Shown piece after piece: positions 1 through 23,620 of a stretch of DNA of 64,000 bases. The position numbers and the translations under genes were made by a program. The notes under the pieces are model-generated. The model had not been told where the DNA came from and searched no databases. It was given only the letters and a program-made list of their open reading frames with translations. The DNA is taken from positions 82,920,259 through 82,984,258 of the forward strand of contig CM060680.1 of assembly GCA_030686995.1 (NCBI GenBank), read 5' to 3'. Within the stretch, counting starts at the first letter, position 1. Every line of letters starts with the position of its first letter. Source of the DNA: Artemisia argyi (lineage: Eukaryota > Streptophyta > Magnoliopsida > Asterales > Asteraceae).

Positions 1-191
1 TTAATATTTTTTCTCACTAAATCTTTATATGCTACAGGGTGGAAATGAGCTGAGCCGTTCATGAAAAGCTAAAAATCAGATCGGTAAAAAATTCGAATTG
101 TTAAGCCTAAGCGAAACATATATTTCGTATCAAGTATTATATGTAACACAAAAAAATAGTCAAATTAAACAGGACAATTATTCAATTATTT

Positions 192-237
<46 letters not shown>

Positions 238-312
238 TTTCTATAACAATTTACATAACACAAAACCTTAAACCTGTATCAAATTCCAAACTCGCCGCCA
301 CACTGTAAACCA
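1..312 (+). promoter_or_regulatory. 5' flank of CDC48C copy 1, with a 39-A tract
   Basis: No ORF is credible here. An uninterrupted run of A occupies 197-235, about 80 bp before the first ATG, and the rest is AT-rich. The run could be a retroposon tail or simple-sequence expansion inside the promoter or 5' UTR. I see no clear TATA box at the expected distance, so the transcription start is not assigned. Confidence 0.4.
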
Positions 313-6916
<6,604 letters not shown>

Positions 6917-7449
6917 TCGTAAATGGACTTTGGACTATGTATTGTTTCATCTTGTACCTTTATCACAGTTACTAGAGACATCGATACATAGAATTAGGCT
7001 CTTGTCTTATTTCAAAACTAACTTATGACCACCTTGACCACAAAGTGGCATCCATTTTTGTTTTGTGAAATACATAAGTTTTGTTACACTTTTCCTTGCA
7101 TGCTTTTTTCTTTTACGGGCCAACAAAGAGAAACACTGCATGCTCTGTATCGCTTGATTACATGGGCGCTGAGCCATCCTCTGGGGTAAGTCTTACCGAA
7201 AATGCGTTAAGAAAAGCAGATATAAGAATGATACTGCTAAAAATAACAAGTCTATTTTAGAAAAGCTTTGTGCTCTTCAAATAAACACCTTACCCTTCCA
7301 GTAACTGTTTTTTTGGGGTCATACAAGCATAAACACATTTTAATTTGATCAAAGGAAATAGATCAGTTGATGAAATTATTGTTCAAAATCCATTCCTTAC
7401 TCATTTATATTTCTATTCTATACTACATTAAAAAAAAATAATAATAATA

Positions 7450-7481
<32 letters not shown>

Positions 7482-7617
7482 CTTACTTTAAAAACACTAA
7501 AAATGAGAACTAGGAAAAACCAATATACCTACCCTATGTGCTTAAAATACGCTTATAGCAATGACCATCTTTAAATTTACGATATTGAGACATTTTCGTA
7601 AAAACTCATTTTGAATT
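6917..7617. other. 3' flank of copy 1, no gene seen
   Basis: The first about 170 bp resemble the regions after the stop codons of copies 2 and 3 ('CACCTTGACCAC', 'AAAGTGGCATCCA'), marking a shared duplicated 3' flank. An A-rich tract lies at about 7430-7481. Nothing else recognisable. Confidence 0.6.
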
Positions 7618-9429
7618 GGTATAGGATCGCTTGCAAAGTGAGAAAAATTACAAAGTGTAGAAAGTCATTCATAGTGTGACACGTGTCCCCCACTCTAAAT
7701 TATACATAAAATCCGCCCAGTGGTAATTTGGTTTTTGACCTGTTTTTTCTTTTCCACCTCAATTTTCAAACGCATATATTTCTTAAACGACAAATTTTTA
7801 GAAAAAACCGATTTCACCATAATTTTTAAAATTTGATTCTCTTTAATTTGGTATAAATATTTTTAATTTTTTCGAAACATTTTTTTGATATATTCATTGG
7901 GTCATGATTTTCTTGATGTTTTTGCTATTTTTGACCCTACTTTTTACCTTGAAAATTGCCGAATCATAATATACTTAAGACACGAAAGTTGTAGATTTTG
8001 ATTCACTCTTTACCCAGAAATTTCAATCACTCAAATCCGATATGATATGAGAGATATCGCACGTTAAAGATGACGTTTTAATCATATTTGTTGCACACAA
8101 CGTGTTTGATGAAATGTTTAGCTTAGATTTTTTGTCTTAAAATCGAGTTAAATGCACTTATTTTTGTCCCACAATGCATTATTAATAATTTTATTAATGT
8201 AACATTCAAAAAGTGATGTTTTTTAATCATTATATTTTTAAAATATACATTTAGTTCATCAGTTAGGTTATTAGGTTCATCAGTTATGTTATGTTTTGTT
8301 CATCAGTTAAGTTATAGGTTATAGGTTCATCAGTTAGACATTTTGTTCATCAGTTACTTTGGTTCATCAATTTTTTCAGATTCATCAATTTCAGGTTCAT
8401 CAAGTTTGATCAAATGTTTGGGTTCATCAGTTATTGACTAACTGATGAACCTATAATTATAGGTTCATCAGTTAGGTTCATTGATTTTTTTGTTCATTAA
8501 TTATAGGTTCATCAGTTAGTTTATCAGTTATTGACTAACTGATGAACCTATAATTATAGGTTCATCAGTTAGGTTCATTAATTTTAGGTTCATCAGTTTG
8601 TTTATCAGTTATTGACTAATTGATGAACTTATAATTATTTGTCATGTTATGTGTTTAGGTTCATCAATTAGTCAAAAATATTAGCATAAAAACTGATAAA
8701 CCAAAGTAACTGATGAACCAAAGTAACTGATGAACAAAATGTTCATCAGTTTTCATCAGTTACTTTGGTTCATCAATTTTTATTATAGGTTCATCAGTTA
8801 GTTTATTTGTGTTATCATAGGTCATAGGTTCATCAGTTAGTTTATGCTTTTTTTGTTGATGAATATCAGTTGTTTTGGTTAATCAGTTATTGTCCTATAT
8901 TATGTTTTTGGTTCATCAGTTAATGCCATGTGTTATGTTTTTGGTTCATCAGTTAATGTCATGTGTTATGTTTTTTTGATTCATCAGTTTTAAACAATTT
9001 TTCTTTTTATAACTATTAAAAAACTTTACTTTTTGAGTCTTATATTAATAAAATGATTAATAATGCATTGAGAAACAAAAATTAGTGCATTTAGCTTAAT
9101 TTTAACACAAAATATATAAGCTAGACATTTCATCAAACATCTTGTGTGACCATCTTTAACGTGTGTTATCTTACTCATATGAGATCGGATTTGAGTGATT
9201 CAAAAACCTGTGTAAAGAGTGAACGAAAATCTATAACTTTCATGTTTTAAGTTTTTCACGATTCGACATTTATAAGGGTAAAAAACAAGGCCGAAAATGC
9301 CAAAAATATCAAGAAAACTTTAAAAAGAAAAAAGGGAGAGAGTGGGTGGTGGACACTTGTCACATGGTGAGTGGCTTTCTAGCATTTGTAGACTTTTTTT
9401 TTAGTCCCCTTTGTAGGGGATCGCACATC
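7618..9429. mobile_element. Mutator-type foldback element, 1.8 kb, with 9-bp target duplication
   Basis: Perfect 9-bp direct repeats TTTTGAATT flank it (7609-7617 and 9430-9438). The two arms are inverted copies. Left arm stretches around GACACGTGTCC, CACGAAAGTTGTAGATTTT and CACTCAAATCCGAT recur reversed on the right as GGACACTTGTCAC, AAATCTATAACTTTCATG and ATCGGATTTGAGTG. The left arm is longer, so the right one has lost about 150-200 bp. There is no transposase ORF, so it is non-autonomous. The 9-bp duplication and long inverted ends fit a Mutator-like foldback. Confidence 0.8.
8245..8990. repeat. About thirty short TTCATCAGTTA repeats in both orientations
   Basis: The core of the foldback element is built of variants of GGTTCATCAGTTA, irregularly spaced and often alternating with its reverse complement TAACTGATGAACC, so that local hairpins form (for example 8436-8475 and 8530-8575). 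Variants include TTCATCAATT and TTAATCAGTT. Confidence 0.9.
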
Positions 9430-9847
9430 TTTTGAATTTTACCATCAATCTTTTTATTCACTTAAACAAACATTTTTTTGCAAGTTTGAATTTTAAAGCT
9501 TAATTCTTTTTAAAATACAACTTTATTTCAGTTAATATGGTATTTAATAACTTCCATTGATGAATCACAGTAGGTACATTATTCATTCATCTTTTATCAT
9601 TTTTTTTATTGTGTTATTTGTAAAAATAGAAAATGAGCGACCCAGTTAAAGTTGATGTTATTGTTAAAAAAAACTTCTAGCAAAGATAAGAATTTATGCG
9701 AGGTTTTGATTTTTGAGCATTATTTGCCGATGTATATAACAAAGATAAACGTTAAATGAAGCACTTAACCACAATATCACAACTATAATTATTTTTCGCT
9801 AAAAATTTTCGTCACTATGCACGGGTAGTTTTCTAAATAAAAGTAAG
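9430..9847. other. AT-rich spacer, no gene seen
   Basis: Lies between the foldback element and the palindromic MITE. No ORF, motif or repeat structure that I can support. Confidence 0.5.
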
Positions 9848-10265
9848 GGTAAATTTCAAATTATGTCCCCGTGGTTTTTCATTTTTGCAACCACTCCCAA
9901 ACTTTAATTACAAAGAAAGCCATTGTTGTTCACGTTTTGTTACAAATAATGTCCTTTTCACTAATGCTCGTTATTTTTTTCGGTTAGTCATGGTCAAAGG
10001 CCTGCGAAATGACTAATAGACCCTCGTCTTCTTCCCCACTACAACTCACTCTCCATTTTATTTATGTTCTTGGTGTTCATCATTTTGGGATTATTAGTCA
10101 ATTCGCAGGCCTTTGACCATGATTAACGGGAAAAAAAAAATAAAGTGAAAAGGACATTATTCGTAACAAAACGTGAACAACAATGACATTCTTTGTAATT
10201 AAAGTTTGGCTGTGGCAAAGAGTACAAAAAATGACAAACCACAAGGACATAATTTGTAATTTACC
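9848..10265. mobile_element. Palindromic MITE, about 418 bp
   Basis: Left and right halves are inverted copies for about 170 bp. GGTAAATTTCAAATTATGTCC at the left edge pairs with GGACATAATTTGTAATTTACC at the right. Inner blocks such as GTTCACGTTTTGTTAC and CAAAGGCCTGCGAA recur inverted. The loop is about 100 bp. Superfamily unclear; I could not define a target duplication. Confidence 0.75.
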
Positions 10266-10276
10266 AAAGAGAGCTA

Positions 10277-11651
10277 GGTATCATAACGCCGCTGTTGGTG
10301 TTATGCTGACGTGGAGCGACGTTGGGCTGGTTTATGATACCACCCACCCCAAATCTACAACGACGTTTTGTGTAGAGTTGCTATGGCAACTTGGAGAAGA
10401 ACGCAGGATTTCAGAAAATAAAATTACAAAACACCCCCCCCCCCCCCAACCCAACGCTAGTAGGATAATTTTATTTTATTTTTATTTATTTTTTATTTTT
10501 TTTACACAACTGAAACACAAATTTACCCCTCTTTCCTATATAATTTTTACACACTTCCACAACTCAAACACAAATTTATTTACTTCCATTCTCAAAAGTA
10601 AAAAATAAATAAATAAATAAATAATAAAAAATGACGGGATTTCCTAACAAGAGTTTTTTGAACCTCCTCGGGTTTCAAAACCCAATCCTCACAATCACAA
10701 TTTGAGCCACATCAAGAATCCGAACCACCTACACAAACCGAAAAGTCCAAAAGAAGAGGTAAACGGATGGCAAAAAAATCCATAGAACCCGAACCATATT
10801 CTGAAAGAAATCCCGACGTGACCGGGACTACATTTGTTGGGAACCAAGCGAGGTAGCGCTACTTGCCTCGTGTTACCTTGCCGTTTCTGAGGATCCTAAC
10901 GTCGGATATTCACAAAAGGCCGACACGTTTTAGTATCAGGTTGTGAACGAGTTCAATAAGAAAAATTTCTAACTCCGCAACAAGGATATGTTGACAAGCA
11001 AGTGGCATACGTTGAACGAGAATTGCCAAAGGTTCAACGCGGTTTTCAAACGTGCACAACGTTTGGGAAAAATTGGGGGAAATGATTTGGATGTTATGAG
11101 ACGGGCTAGAACGATTTATAGTAACGAGCATAAAGGAGCCTCGTTTTGTCACGAGGACGTGCGGGAACTTTTGAAAGGTCATAGCAAATGGAACACGCCG
11201 GAACCGGTTGATTTAACCGGAGAAGTTCCCGGGGAAGCCCACGCGGAGCTATTCGGTGAAGATGCAAGACCACGTCGGGCCAGCAAACAACGTGCCACCA
11301 AAAAAACCAAATCCGAGACCACGACAAGCACCGGTGGAAGTAATTTGTCAAGCCAATTCGGGGACTTTATGACATCCGAGATTCGTCTCAAACGGGAAGC
11401 GGCTCAGTCGCTAAAGAGAAAGGCCGTACGATAATGTGTTTGAAAGAGTTTAAATTTCTTGGTCTTAACACAAATGAGATGGATGAGGACACTGCGTATT
11501 GGATCAAAATGGAAAAACAAAAATCAAAGAAAAATATAAAGTGCAACGCCCCGAGTAGTTTCATTTTATTTCCGTATTGCATTTTTATTTCGTAACTTTT
11601 TTTGTGTCGTAGTTTTTTATTTCTTACTGTAATTTTTAAGTTTATGATACC
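10277..11651 (+). pseudogene. PIF/Harbinger-type ORF1 relic (Myb/SANT-like, NAM-associated C-terminal type)
   Basis: The longest open piece (10988-11434) reads MLTSKWHTLNENCQRFNA...KRAQRLGKIGGNDLDVMRRA and ends in a Lys/Arg-rich tail. This is the pattern of plant Harbinger ORF1 proteins, often mis-named NAM- or GST-T3-like. Similar coding sequence precedes it (from about 10631, ATG then MTGFPNKSFLNLLG) but is cut by several stops and shifts. A frame change near 11434 continues CLKEFKFLGLNTNEMDED. End sequences GGTATCATAA (10277) and TTATGATACC (11642-11651) look like terminal repeats, but no matching TWA target duplication was found. No DDE transposase ORF is present. Confidence 0.6.
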
Positions 11652-11815
11652 TTGCACTCTAAGTTAGGGTTATCAAAACAGTGAAAAATACAGTGAAAAG
11701 GAAATAGTATAGGGCCCTACGTGAAACAGTATAAAAGCTCAAAAATCCTCATGATGCAATATTCCTCTCATCAGTCATCACACAAACTTGTTTCCTCTTC
11801 AGCCAAATATAACTC
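11652..11815 (+). promoter_or_regulatory. Promoter of CDC48C copy 2, TATA box at 11730-11737
   Basis: TATAAAAG at 11730-11737 lies 79 bp before the ATG, a normal spacing for a TATA box plus short leader. TTAGGGTT (about 11663-11670) is a telo-box-like motif, common before ribosome-biogenesis genes. The Harbinger relic ends immediately upstream, so the proximal promoter is short. Function inferred. Confidence 0.5.
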
Positions 11816-17571
<5,756 letters not shown>

Positions 17572-17750
17572 TTGTAATCTTGGACTATGGACTACGATAG
17601 CATAGTTTCATTTTGTTTATTTATCACAGTTACGACAGACATCGATGCTTTGATTTTGACTCTTTTTCTTTTTTCTTATAAAACCTAATACCACCTTGAC
17701 CACCATAAAATTTTTGGTCATTGAAATATTGCATCTTATCAGTTATTTTA

Positions 17751-18410
17751 TGTTGGTTGTTATTAGTAAACGGGTTCCCAGATTAGGGTTAAGATAATCA
17801 ATAGAGGTACCGGATATTCACTTGAAATCGTGGTATCACTTTCCAATAGAAACTATTCGACCCTATGCCTGGGTTACACGAATATCTCCATGGGATAAGA
17901 CCAAGTGATGTTCTTGCTTTAGGCACAAACCAAGAACCAGATGCGTATTGAAGTGTTTAGGGTTTCGTATTGTATCTATCATGCAGAATGATGTGACCTC
18001 TATTTATAATAGAGAATACTCAAACCCTAGCCCATGGTATTATGCATAATTAACGGCCCATTAATTATATCATAATAATTTCCATAATAATAGGGATCAA
18101 TGGTTAAAACCTAGCAGTAGAATTGCTGATGCTATCAGCAGATTCTCACTAGCAGCAGAATGCTATCAGCAGCAGAATCAGCTAGCAGCAGAATCAGCTG
18201 TCAGCAGAATCCTATCAGCAGGATCAGCTAGCAGCAGAATCCTAGCAGCAGATTCACAACACTAGCAGCAGAGTCTGCTAGCAGTACTTTGATCAATACA
18301 TAACCACTATTAAGTCAGGGGATTCAGTGACCAAATGGGTGTATACTCCATACCTCCAAACCCATTACCAGGTGTAAATTGATCCCTCAAGTGCACTAAA
18401 TTTTCCAACA
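17751..18410 (-). repeat. 3' LTR of the copia element
   Basis: 660 bp; carries an internal AGCAGCAGAATC-type minisatellite (about 18110-18285) with one extra 14-bp unit compared with the other LTR. On the minus strand it follows a purine-rich tract, TTTGGGGAGGAT (18411-18422), which is the likely polypurine primer for plus-strand synthesis. Confidence 0.93.
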
Positions 18411-18941
18411 ATCCTCCCCAAATTTAGTTCACTTCCTTTGCATGAAAAATCAAACACAAAACAAAACAAGTGCATAAATGAAAATATCCTGAGGATTGAA
18501 TTTCCACATTAGTACATATACTTTCAAATATTCGAGAATCAGGGTGTTCTAAGAATTGAACCCTGCAACCCATTTGAATACCTGATGATAAATACACACA
18601 AGTTTTCAAACACTAAAATACTCCTGACACTATATAAGCCATGTGTCCATATCCAATTCATAAATGTTATAAAAGCTAAAAGTCCAAAAGCTTCCTGAAG
18701 CGGCAAAACTTCAACATTTACATAGGTGGTTCATCTTTAATTCATGCTCCTGCTTAGCACTTTTTCAAAGAAAATTAACCATTAAGAAGTGAAGACTTCA
18801 TCCTCCTTTCAGCAGGTAACAAGCACAACCTTGAAATGTTTATGATACATGTGCTTCAGTCCACTAAATGATCAGCTTTCCACATTGAACTCAGCTTCCA
18901 AGTTTCCTTAGAAGGGAGTTGGGTATCCTTGCATTCAGTGA

Positions 18942-21900
18942 CTAAGTTGGACTTAAACCCATCCCTTTAGCAGACTTCAAAACCAAGTCTCTAGCCAAAC
19001 CCTTCGTCAAGTGATCAGCTAAGTTTTGTTGAGATATAACAAACACTATAGATACCACCCCATTCATGATAAGCTCACGAATCATGCTATGCCTAACACC
19101 TAAGTGTCTAGACTTCCCATTGTACATTTGGCTATAAGCCTTTGCCAATGTAGCAGCACTATCACAACGGATAGAAATAGGTGCTATAGGTTTAGGCCAC
19201 AATGGAATCTCAAGAAGCAAGTTTTTCAACCATTCAGCTTCTTTGCCAGCAGCTGCTAAAGCCACAAATTCAGATTCCATGGTTGAACTGGTAATGCAAG
19301 TTTGTTTCTTGGATGCCCAAGAAATTGCACCTCCACCAAGTCGGAATACCCAGCCACTAGTAGACGAATTGTCTTCAGTGTTACTGATCCAACTTGCATC
19401 AGTATATCCTTCTAATACTGAAGGATAACCAGTATATGAGAGACTATAATCCATAGTTCTCTTCAAATACTTAAAGACCCTCTGAATTGCTTGCCAATGA
19501 TGAGCACTAGGATTACTAGTATACCTGCTCAGTTTACCCACAGCAAAAGCAATATCAGGCCTTGTACAAGTCATAGCATACATCAAGCAGCCAATCACCC
19601 TAGAATACTCAAGTTGAGATACAGCTTTGCCAGTATTAGGCATTAACTTCTCACTTGTATCCATAGGAGTACTCACTGGAGTACAATCAAAGTAATTAAA
19701 TTTCCTTAACACCTTCTCAATGTAATGAGACTGAGAGATAGAAATTTTGTTACTTTCATGTTTAATCCTAATGCCAAGGATAACATCTGCCTCCCCCATA
19801 TCCTTCATGGAGAATTTTGATGACAAAAATTCTTTTGTAAGATCAACTTGATTTTGGTCAGTACCAAAGATCAACATGTCATCAACATATAGACAAATGA
19901 TGACTCCTTTACCAGATTCATCAAATTTGCTATATACACATTTGTCAGCTTGATTAAGTAAATAACCACTAGACAAAACCACTTCATCAAACTTTTGATG
20001 CCATTGCTTAGGTGCCTGTTTTAGTCCATAAAGAGACTTAATCAGTTTACACACCTTATTTTCATTGCCAGGCATGATGAAGCCCTGAGGTTGGTTCATG
20101 TAAACCTCCTCATCTAAATCACCATTCAAGAAAGCTGTCTTCACATCCATCTGATGAATAATCAGATTGTGAATTGATGCCAAAGCAATTAGCAATCTTA
20201 TGGTACTGATACGTGCCACTGGAGCATAAGTATTAAAGTAGTCTATTCCTGACTTTTGTTTAAAGCCTTGAATAACTAATCTTGCCTTGAACTTTTCAAC
20301 AGTTCCATCTACCTTCATTTTCTTTTTGAAAATCCATTTGCTACCTAGAGGTTTGCAACCATGTGGTAGATCAGTCAACACATAAGTGTTATTGCCCATG
20401 ATAGAGTCCATCTCATCATTAATTGCTTCTTTCCAGAAAGCAACATCCTGGGACTTCATTGCTTCTTCAAATGTTTTGGGATCATCCTCCACAATGAAGC
20501 AATAGGAGTATTGGTCAGAGACCTCACTCCTTGTACCTTCAATTAAGTATAATTGAAACTCAGGTCCAAATGATTTTGGTGTCCTCACCCTATTGCTCCT
20601 TCTGAGCTCAGGTTCAGGTTGTTGTTCCACAACCTCAGCAGGAACCTCATCAGCAGGAACCTCTGAAACACCATTGTCATTGGTTCCATTTGGAATCTTT
20701 TGACTTGGTCTAGGGATAGATGAGAATCTGTTCTCATCAAAGATTGCATCCCTTGATTCAATTATTGAGTTAATTGAAACAGACTCATTAGGTTCTATAA
20801 CATAAAACCTATATGCCTTGGAATGCTCAGCATATCCAACAAAGATGCATTCAATGCCTCTTTCACCTAAAGTTTTCTGCTTTGGATCAGGGAGTCTTAC
20901 AACAGCCCTACAACCCCATATCCTAAGATAATTAAGGTTAGGTTTCTTTTTAGTCCAAAGTTCATAAGGGGTAACTTTGTTCCTTTTGTTGGGAACCCTA
21001 TTTAAAATATAGCAAGCTGTTAACATAGCTTCACCCCAGAACCCTTGACTCAGCCCTGAATAGGACAACATGAAATTAACCATCTCCTTCAGCACCCTGT
21101 TTTTCCTTTCAGAAATACCATTTTGCTGAGGAGTATAAGGGGCAGTCGTTTCATGGATTATACCAACATACTGAAAATACAGAGTATCCATGTACTCACC
21201 TCCCCTATCAGTCCTTAATCTCTTGATTAGGGAACTTTGTTGCAATTCAACTTCAGTTTTAAATACTTTAAATTTATCTAATGCTTCATCTTTAGAATGT
21301 AATAAATAAACATGACAAAGTCTAGAAGCATCATCAATAAAAGTCACAAAGTATTTCTTATTTCCCAAAGAGGGAGTAGCATGTAAATCGCAAAGGTCAC
21401 TGTGAATTAACTCCAAAACTTTAGTTTCACGTTTTACTCCTTGAAAAGGTTTCTTAGTTATCTTGTTCAACATACAAGTTTTACACTTTTCAGTGTTCAC
21501 ATCAAAGGCTGGAATTAACCCATCCTTAGACATATCTTGCATTCTTTTAAAATGTACATGGCCAAGTCTTGCATGCCATAGGTTTGAATCATAAAGTTTA
21601 GATGTAGATATAAAAGCAAAATCAATATTATCATGAACAATATTAAGTCTGAACATTTGATTACATAAATAACCAAAACCAATAAACACACCATTTTTAG
21701 ATAAAACAAACTTATCAGATTCAATAACCTGTTTATAACCACAATTATTTAAAACACTACTAGAAACCAAATTCTTTCTAATTTCAGGAACATGTAAAAC
21801 ATTAAATAAAGAAACAATCTTTCCAGAACTAAACTTCAAATCAACACATCCTTTTCCATGCACCAGGGCAGTTGACTCGTTTCCCATATGAAGAATAGAA

Positions 21901-22066
21901 CCATCATTCATTGACTTATAGGTCTTGAACCAGCTTCTATCTTTACACACATGAATTGTTGCTCCAGAGTCAACCCACCACGCAACATCATCATCCTGCA
22001 CAAAGTAAATATCAGATATATATGTAACATAATAAATCTTAAAAGACTTATTAAACACATTCTGAC
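18942..22066 (-). pseudogene. Copia pol: protease, integrase, reverse transcriptase, RNase H
   Basis: One long open frame of about 1040 codons. From the N-terminus: protease motif WWVDSGAT; GAG-pre-integrase HHCC (HARLGHVHF...CKTCMLNK); integrase core with HSDLC, RTDRGGEY and NGISERKN; reverse transcriptase with MDVKTAFLNG, LYGLKQAP and the catalytic YVDDM; RNase H with YTDASW and TSSTMESEF. The order protease-integrase-RT-RNase H is diagnostic of copia. The frame is not contiguous with gag: a single-nucleotide shift near 22066-22090 separates them. Otherwise the enzyme domains look intact, so it might act in trans if expressed (inference). Confidence 0.85.
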
Positions 22067-22069
22067 CTT

Positions 22070-22942
22070 TCAGAGAATTGGTGTTACCATTCCTCCACTT
22101 GTGCCTGATCCATTGGATTTGTTTCCAACTTTACCACCCTTGCAATCTTTCCTGAAGTGTCCAGGTTTCCCACACTTCCAACAAGTCACCTTAGGTTTCT
22201 TGTTAAGATCAGATTTGGTGTTATCTTGATGCTTACGCTTGCCCTTGTTGTCATTGTACTTGGTGGAGTTGTTATGCTCTACCATATTGACAACTGATGG
22301 ACCAGTAGCAGTGCTACTCTTTGGCTTGTCAATGTCTTGAGCTTTGAGAGAATCCTCAATGCGCAAGTGACTGCCCAACTCAACAAGAGTTAACTCCTCC
22401 TTCTTATGCTTAAGCATATGCTTGAACTCTTTTCAAGAAGGAGGTAGTTTATCGATGATACAAGAGACTGAAATAGCCTCATCCATGTTCATCTTGTGTT
22501 GTGTGAATCGACCAAGTATACTAAGAAGTTCATTGTATTGTTCCATGACAGGTCTAGAATCAACCATTTTGTAATTGTTAAAATTACTTACAAGGAATTT
22601 CTTACTTGATGCATCCTCAGCCATATATTTGGCTTCCAAGGAATCCCATAGTTCTTGAGAAGTTTCAACATTCTGATAAATATCAAATAGAGAATCAGAC
22701 ATACCATTGAGAATTAAACCTCTGCATATGTAGTCATCATTCTCCCACTTGCTCCTTGCCCTCATCTGATCCATAGTAGCATCATCTCCATGATCTTCTA
22801 GAATCTCAGTAGTGAGAACATACACCACATTCATACTTGACAATAAGAAGTGCATCTTCTTTTGCCATCTTCTGAAATCAACACCTTCAAACTTTTCCAA
22901 CTTGGAAAAGTTAGCAGCCATTTGTCTCATAGCAGCAGCCAT
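22070..22942 (-). pseudogene. Copia gag with one premature stop
   Basis: Starts MAAAMRQMAANFSKLEKF. It has a UBN2-type capsid region (FRRWQKKMHFLLSSM...ELWDSLEAKY) and a nucleocapsid zinc knuckle CWKCGKPGHFRKDC. After LPPS (about 22433) a TGA interrupts the frame where the family usually has Trp; the downstream codons continue in the same frame. It then runs out of frame with pol at 22070. Confidence 0.85.
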
Positions 22943-22969
22943 TGATTATCACTAATAGTTTCTATTGAT

Positions 22970-23615
22970 TGTTGGTTGTTATTAGTAAACGGGTTCCCAG
23001 ATTAGGGTTAAGATAATCAATAGAGGTACCGGATATTCACTTGAAATCGTGGTATCACTTTTCAATAGAAACTATTCGACCCTATGCCTGGGTTACACGA
23101 ATATCTCTATGGGATAAGACCAAGTGATGTTCTTGCTTTAGGCACAAACCAAGAACCAGATGCGTATTAAAGTGTTTAGGGTTTCGTATTGTATCTATCA
23201 TGCAGAATGATGTAACCTCTATTTATAATAGAGAATACTCAAACCCTAGCCCATGGTATTATGCATAATTAACGGCCCATTAATTATATCATAATAATTT
23301 CCATAATAATAGGGATCAGTGGTTAAAACCTAGCAGCAGAATTGCTGATGCTATCAGCAGATTCTCACTAGCAGCAGAATGCTATCAGCAGCAGAATCAG
23401 CTAGCAGCAGAATCAGCTGTCAGCAGAATCCTATCAGCAGGATCAGCTAGCAGCAGATTCACAACACTAGCAGCAGAGTCTGCTAGCAGTACTTTGATCA
23501 ATACATAACCACTATTAAGTCAGGGGATTCAGTGACCAAATGGGTGTATACTCCATACCTCCAAACCCATTACCAGGTGTAAATTGATCCCTCAAGTGCA
23601 CTAAATTTTCCAACA
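22970..23615 (-). repeat. 5' LTR of the copia element
   Basis: 646 bp, about 99% alike to the other LTR. In element orientation the gag ATG follows about 27 bp downstream of its inner edge. I did not recognise a standard initiator-tRNA-Met primer site (TGGTATCAGAGC) there, so the primer is unassigned. Confidence 0.93.
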
Positions 23616-23620
23616 TTTTA

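Larger units (their letters stand above)
17751..23615 (-). mobile_element. Near-complete Ty1/copia LTR retrotransposon, recent insertion
   Basis: Direct LTRs (17751-18410 and 22970-23615) start TGTTGG and end CCAACA. TTTTA occurs on both sides (17746-17750, 23616-23620), a perfect 5-bp target duplication. The flanks rejoin to match the 3' flank of CDC48C copy 3 (...TTATCAGTTA / GTCTCTTTGCATGTCTT). By eye the LTRs differ by about six transitions plus a 14-bp indel over about 650 bp, so the insertion is young. Coding strand is minus. One stop in gag and one frameshift before pol make this copy non-autonomous as read. Confidence 0.95.

Noticed and set aside
8245..8990. Regular short repeats resembling a CRISPR array
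   Set aside because: Spacing is irregular, units occur in both orientations, spacers are repeats themselves, and the context is a plant transposon.
10183..10608. 141-aa ORF
   Set aside because: It spans a palindromic MITE end, a C-homopolymer and AT-rich DNA; composition is not protein-like.
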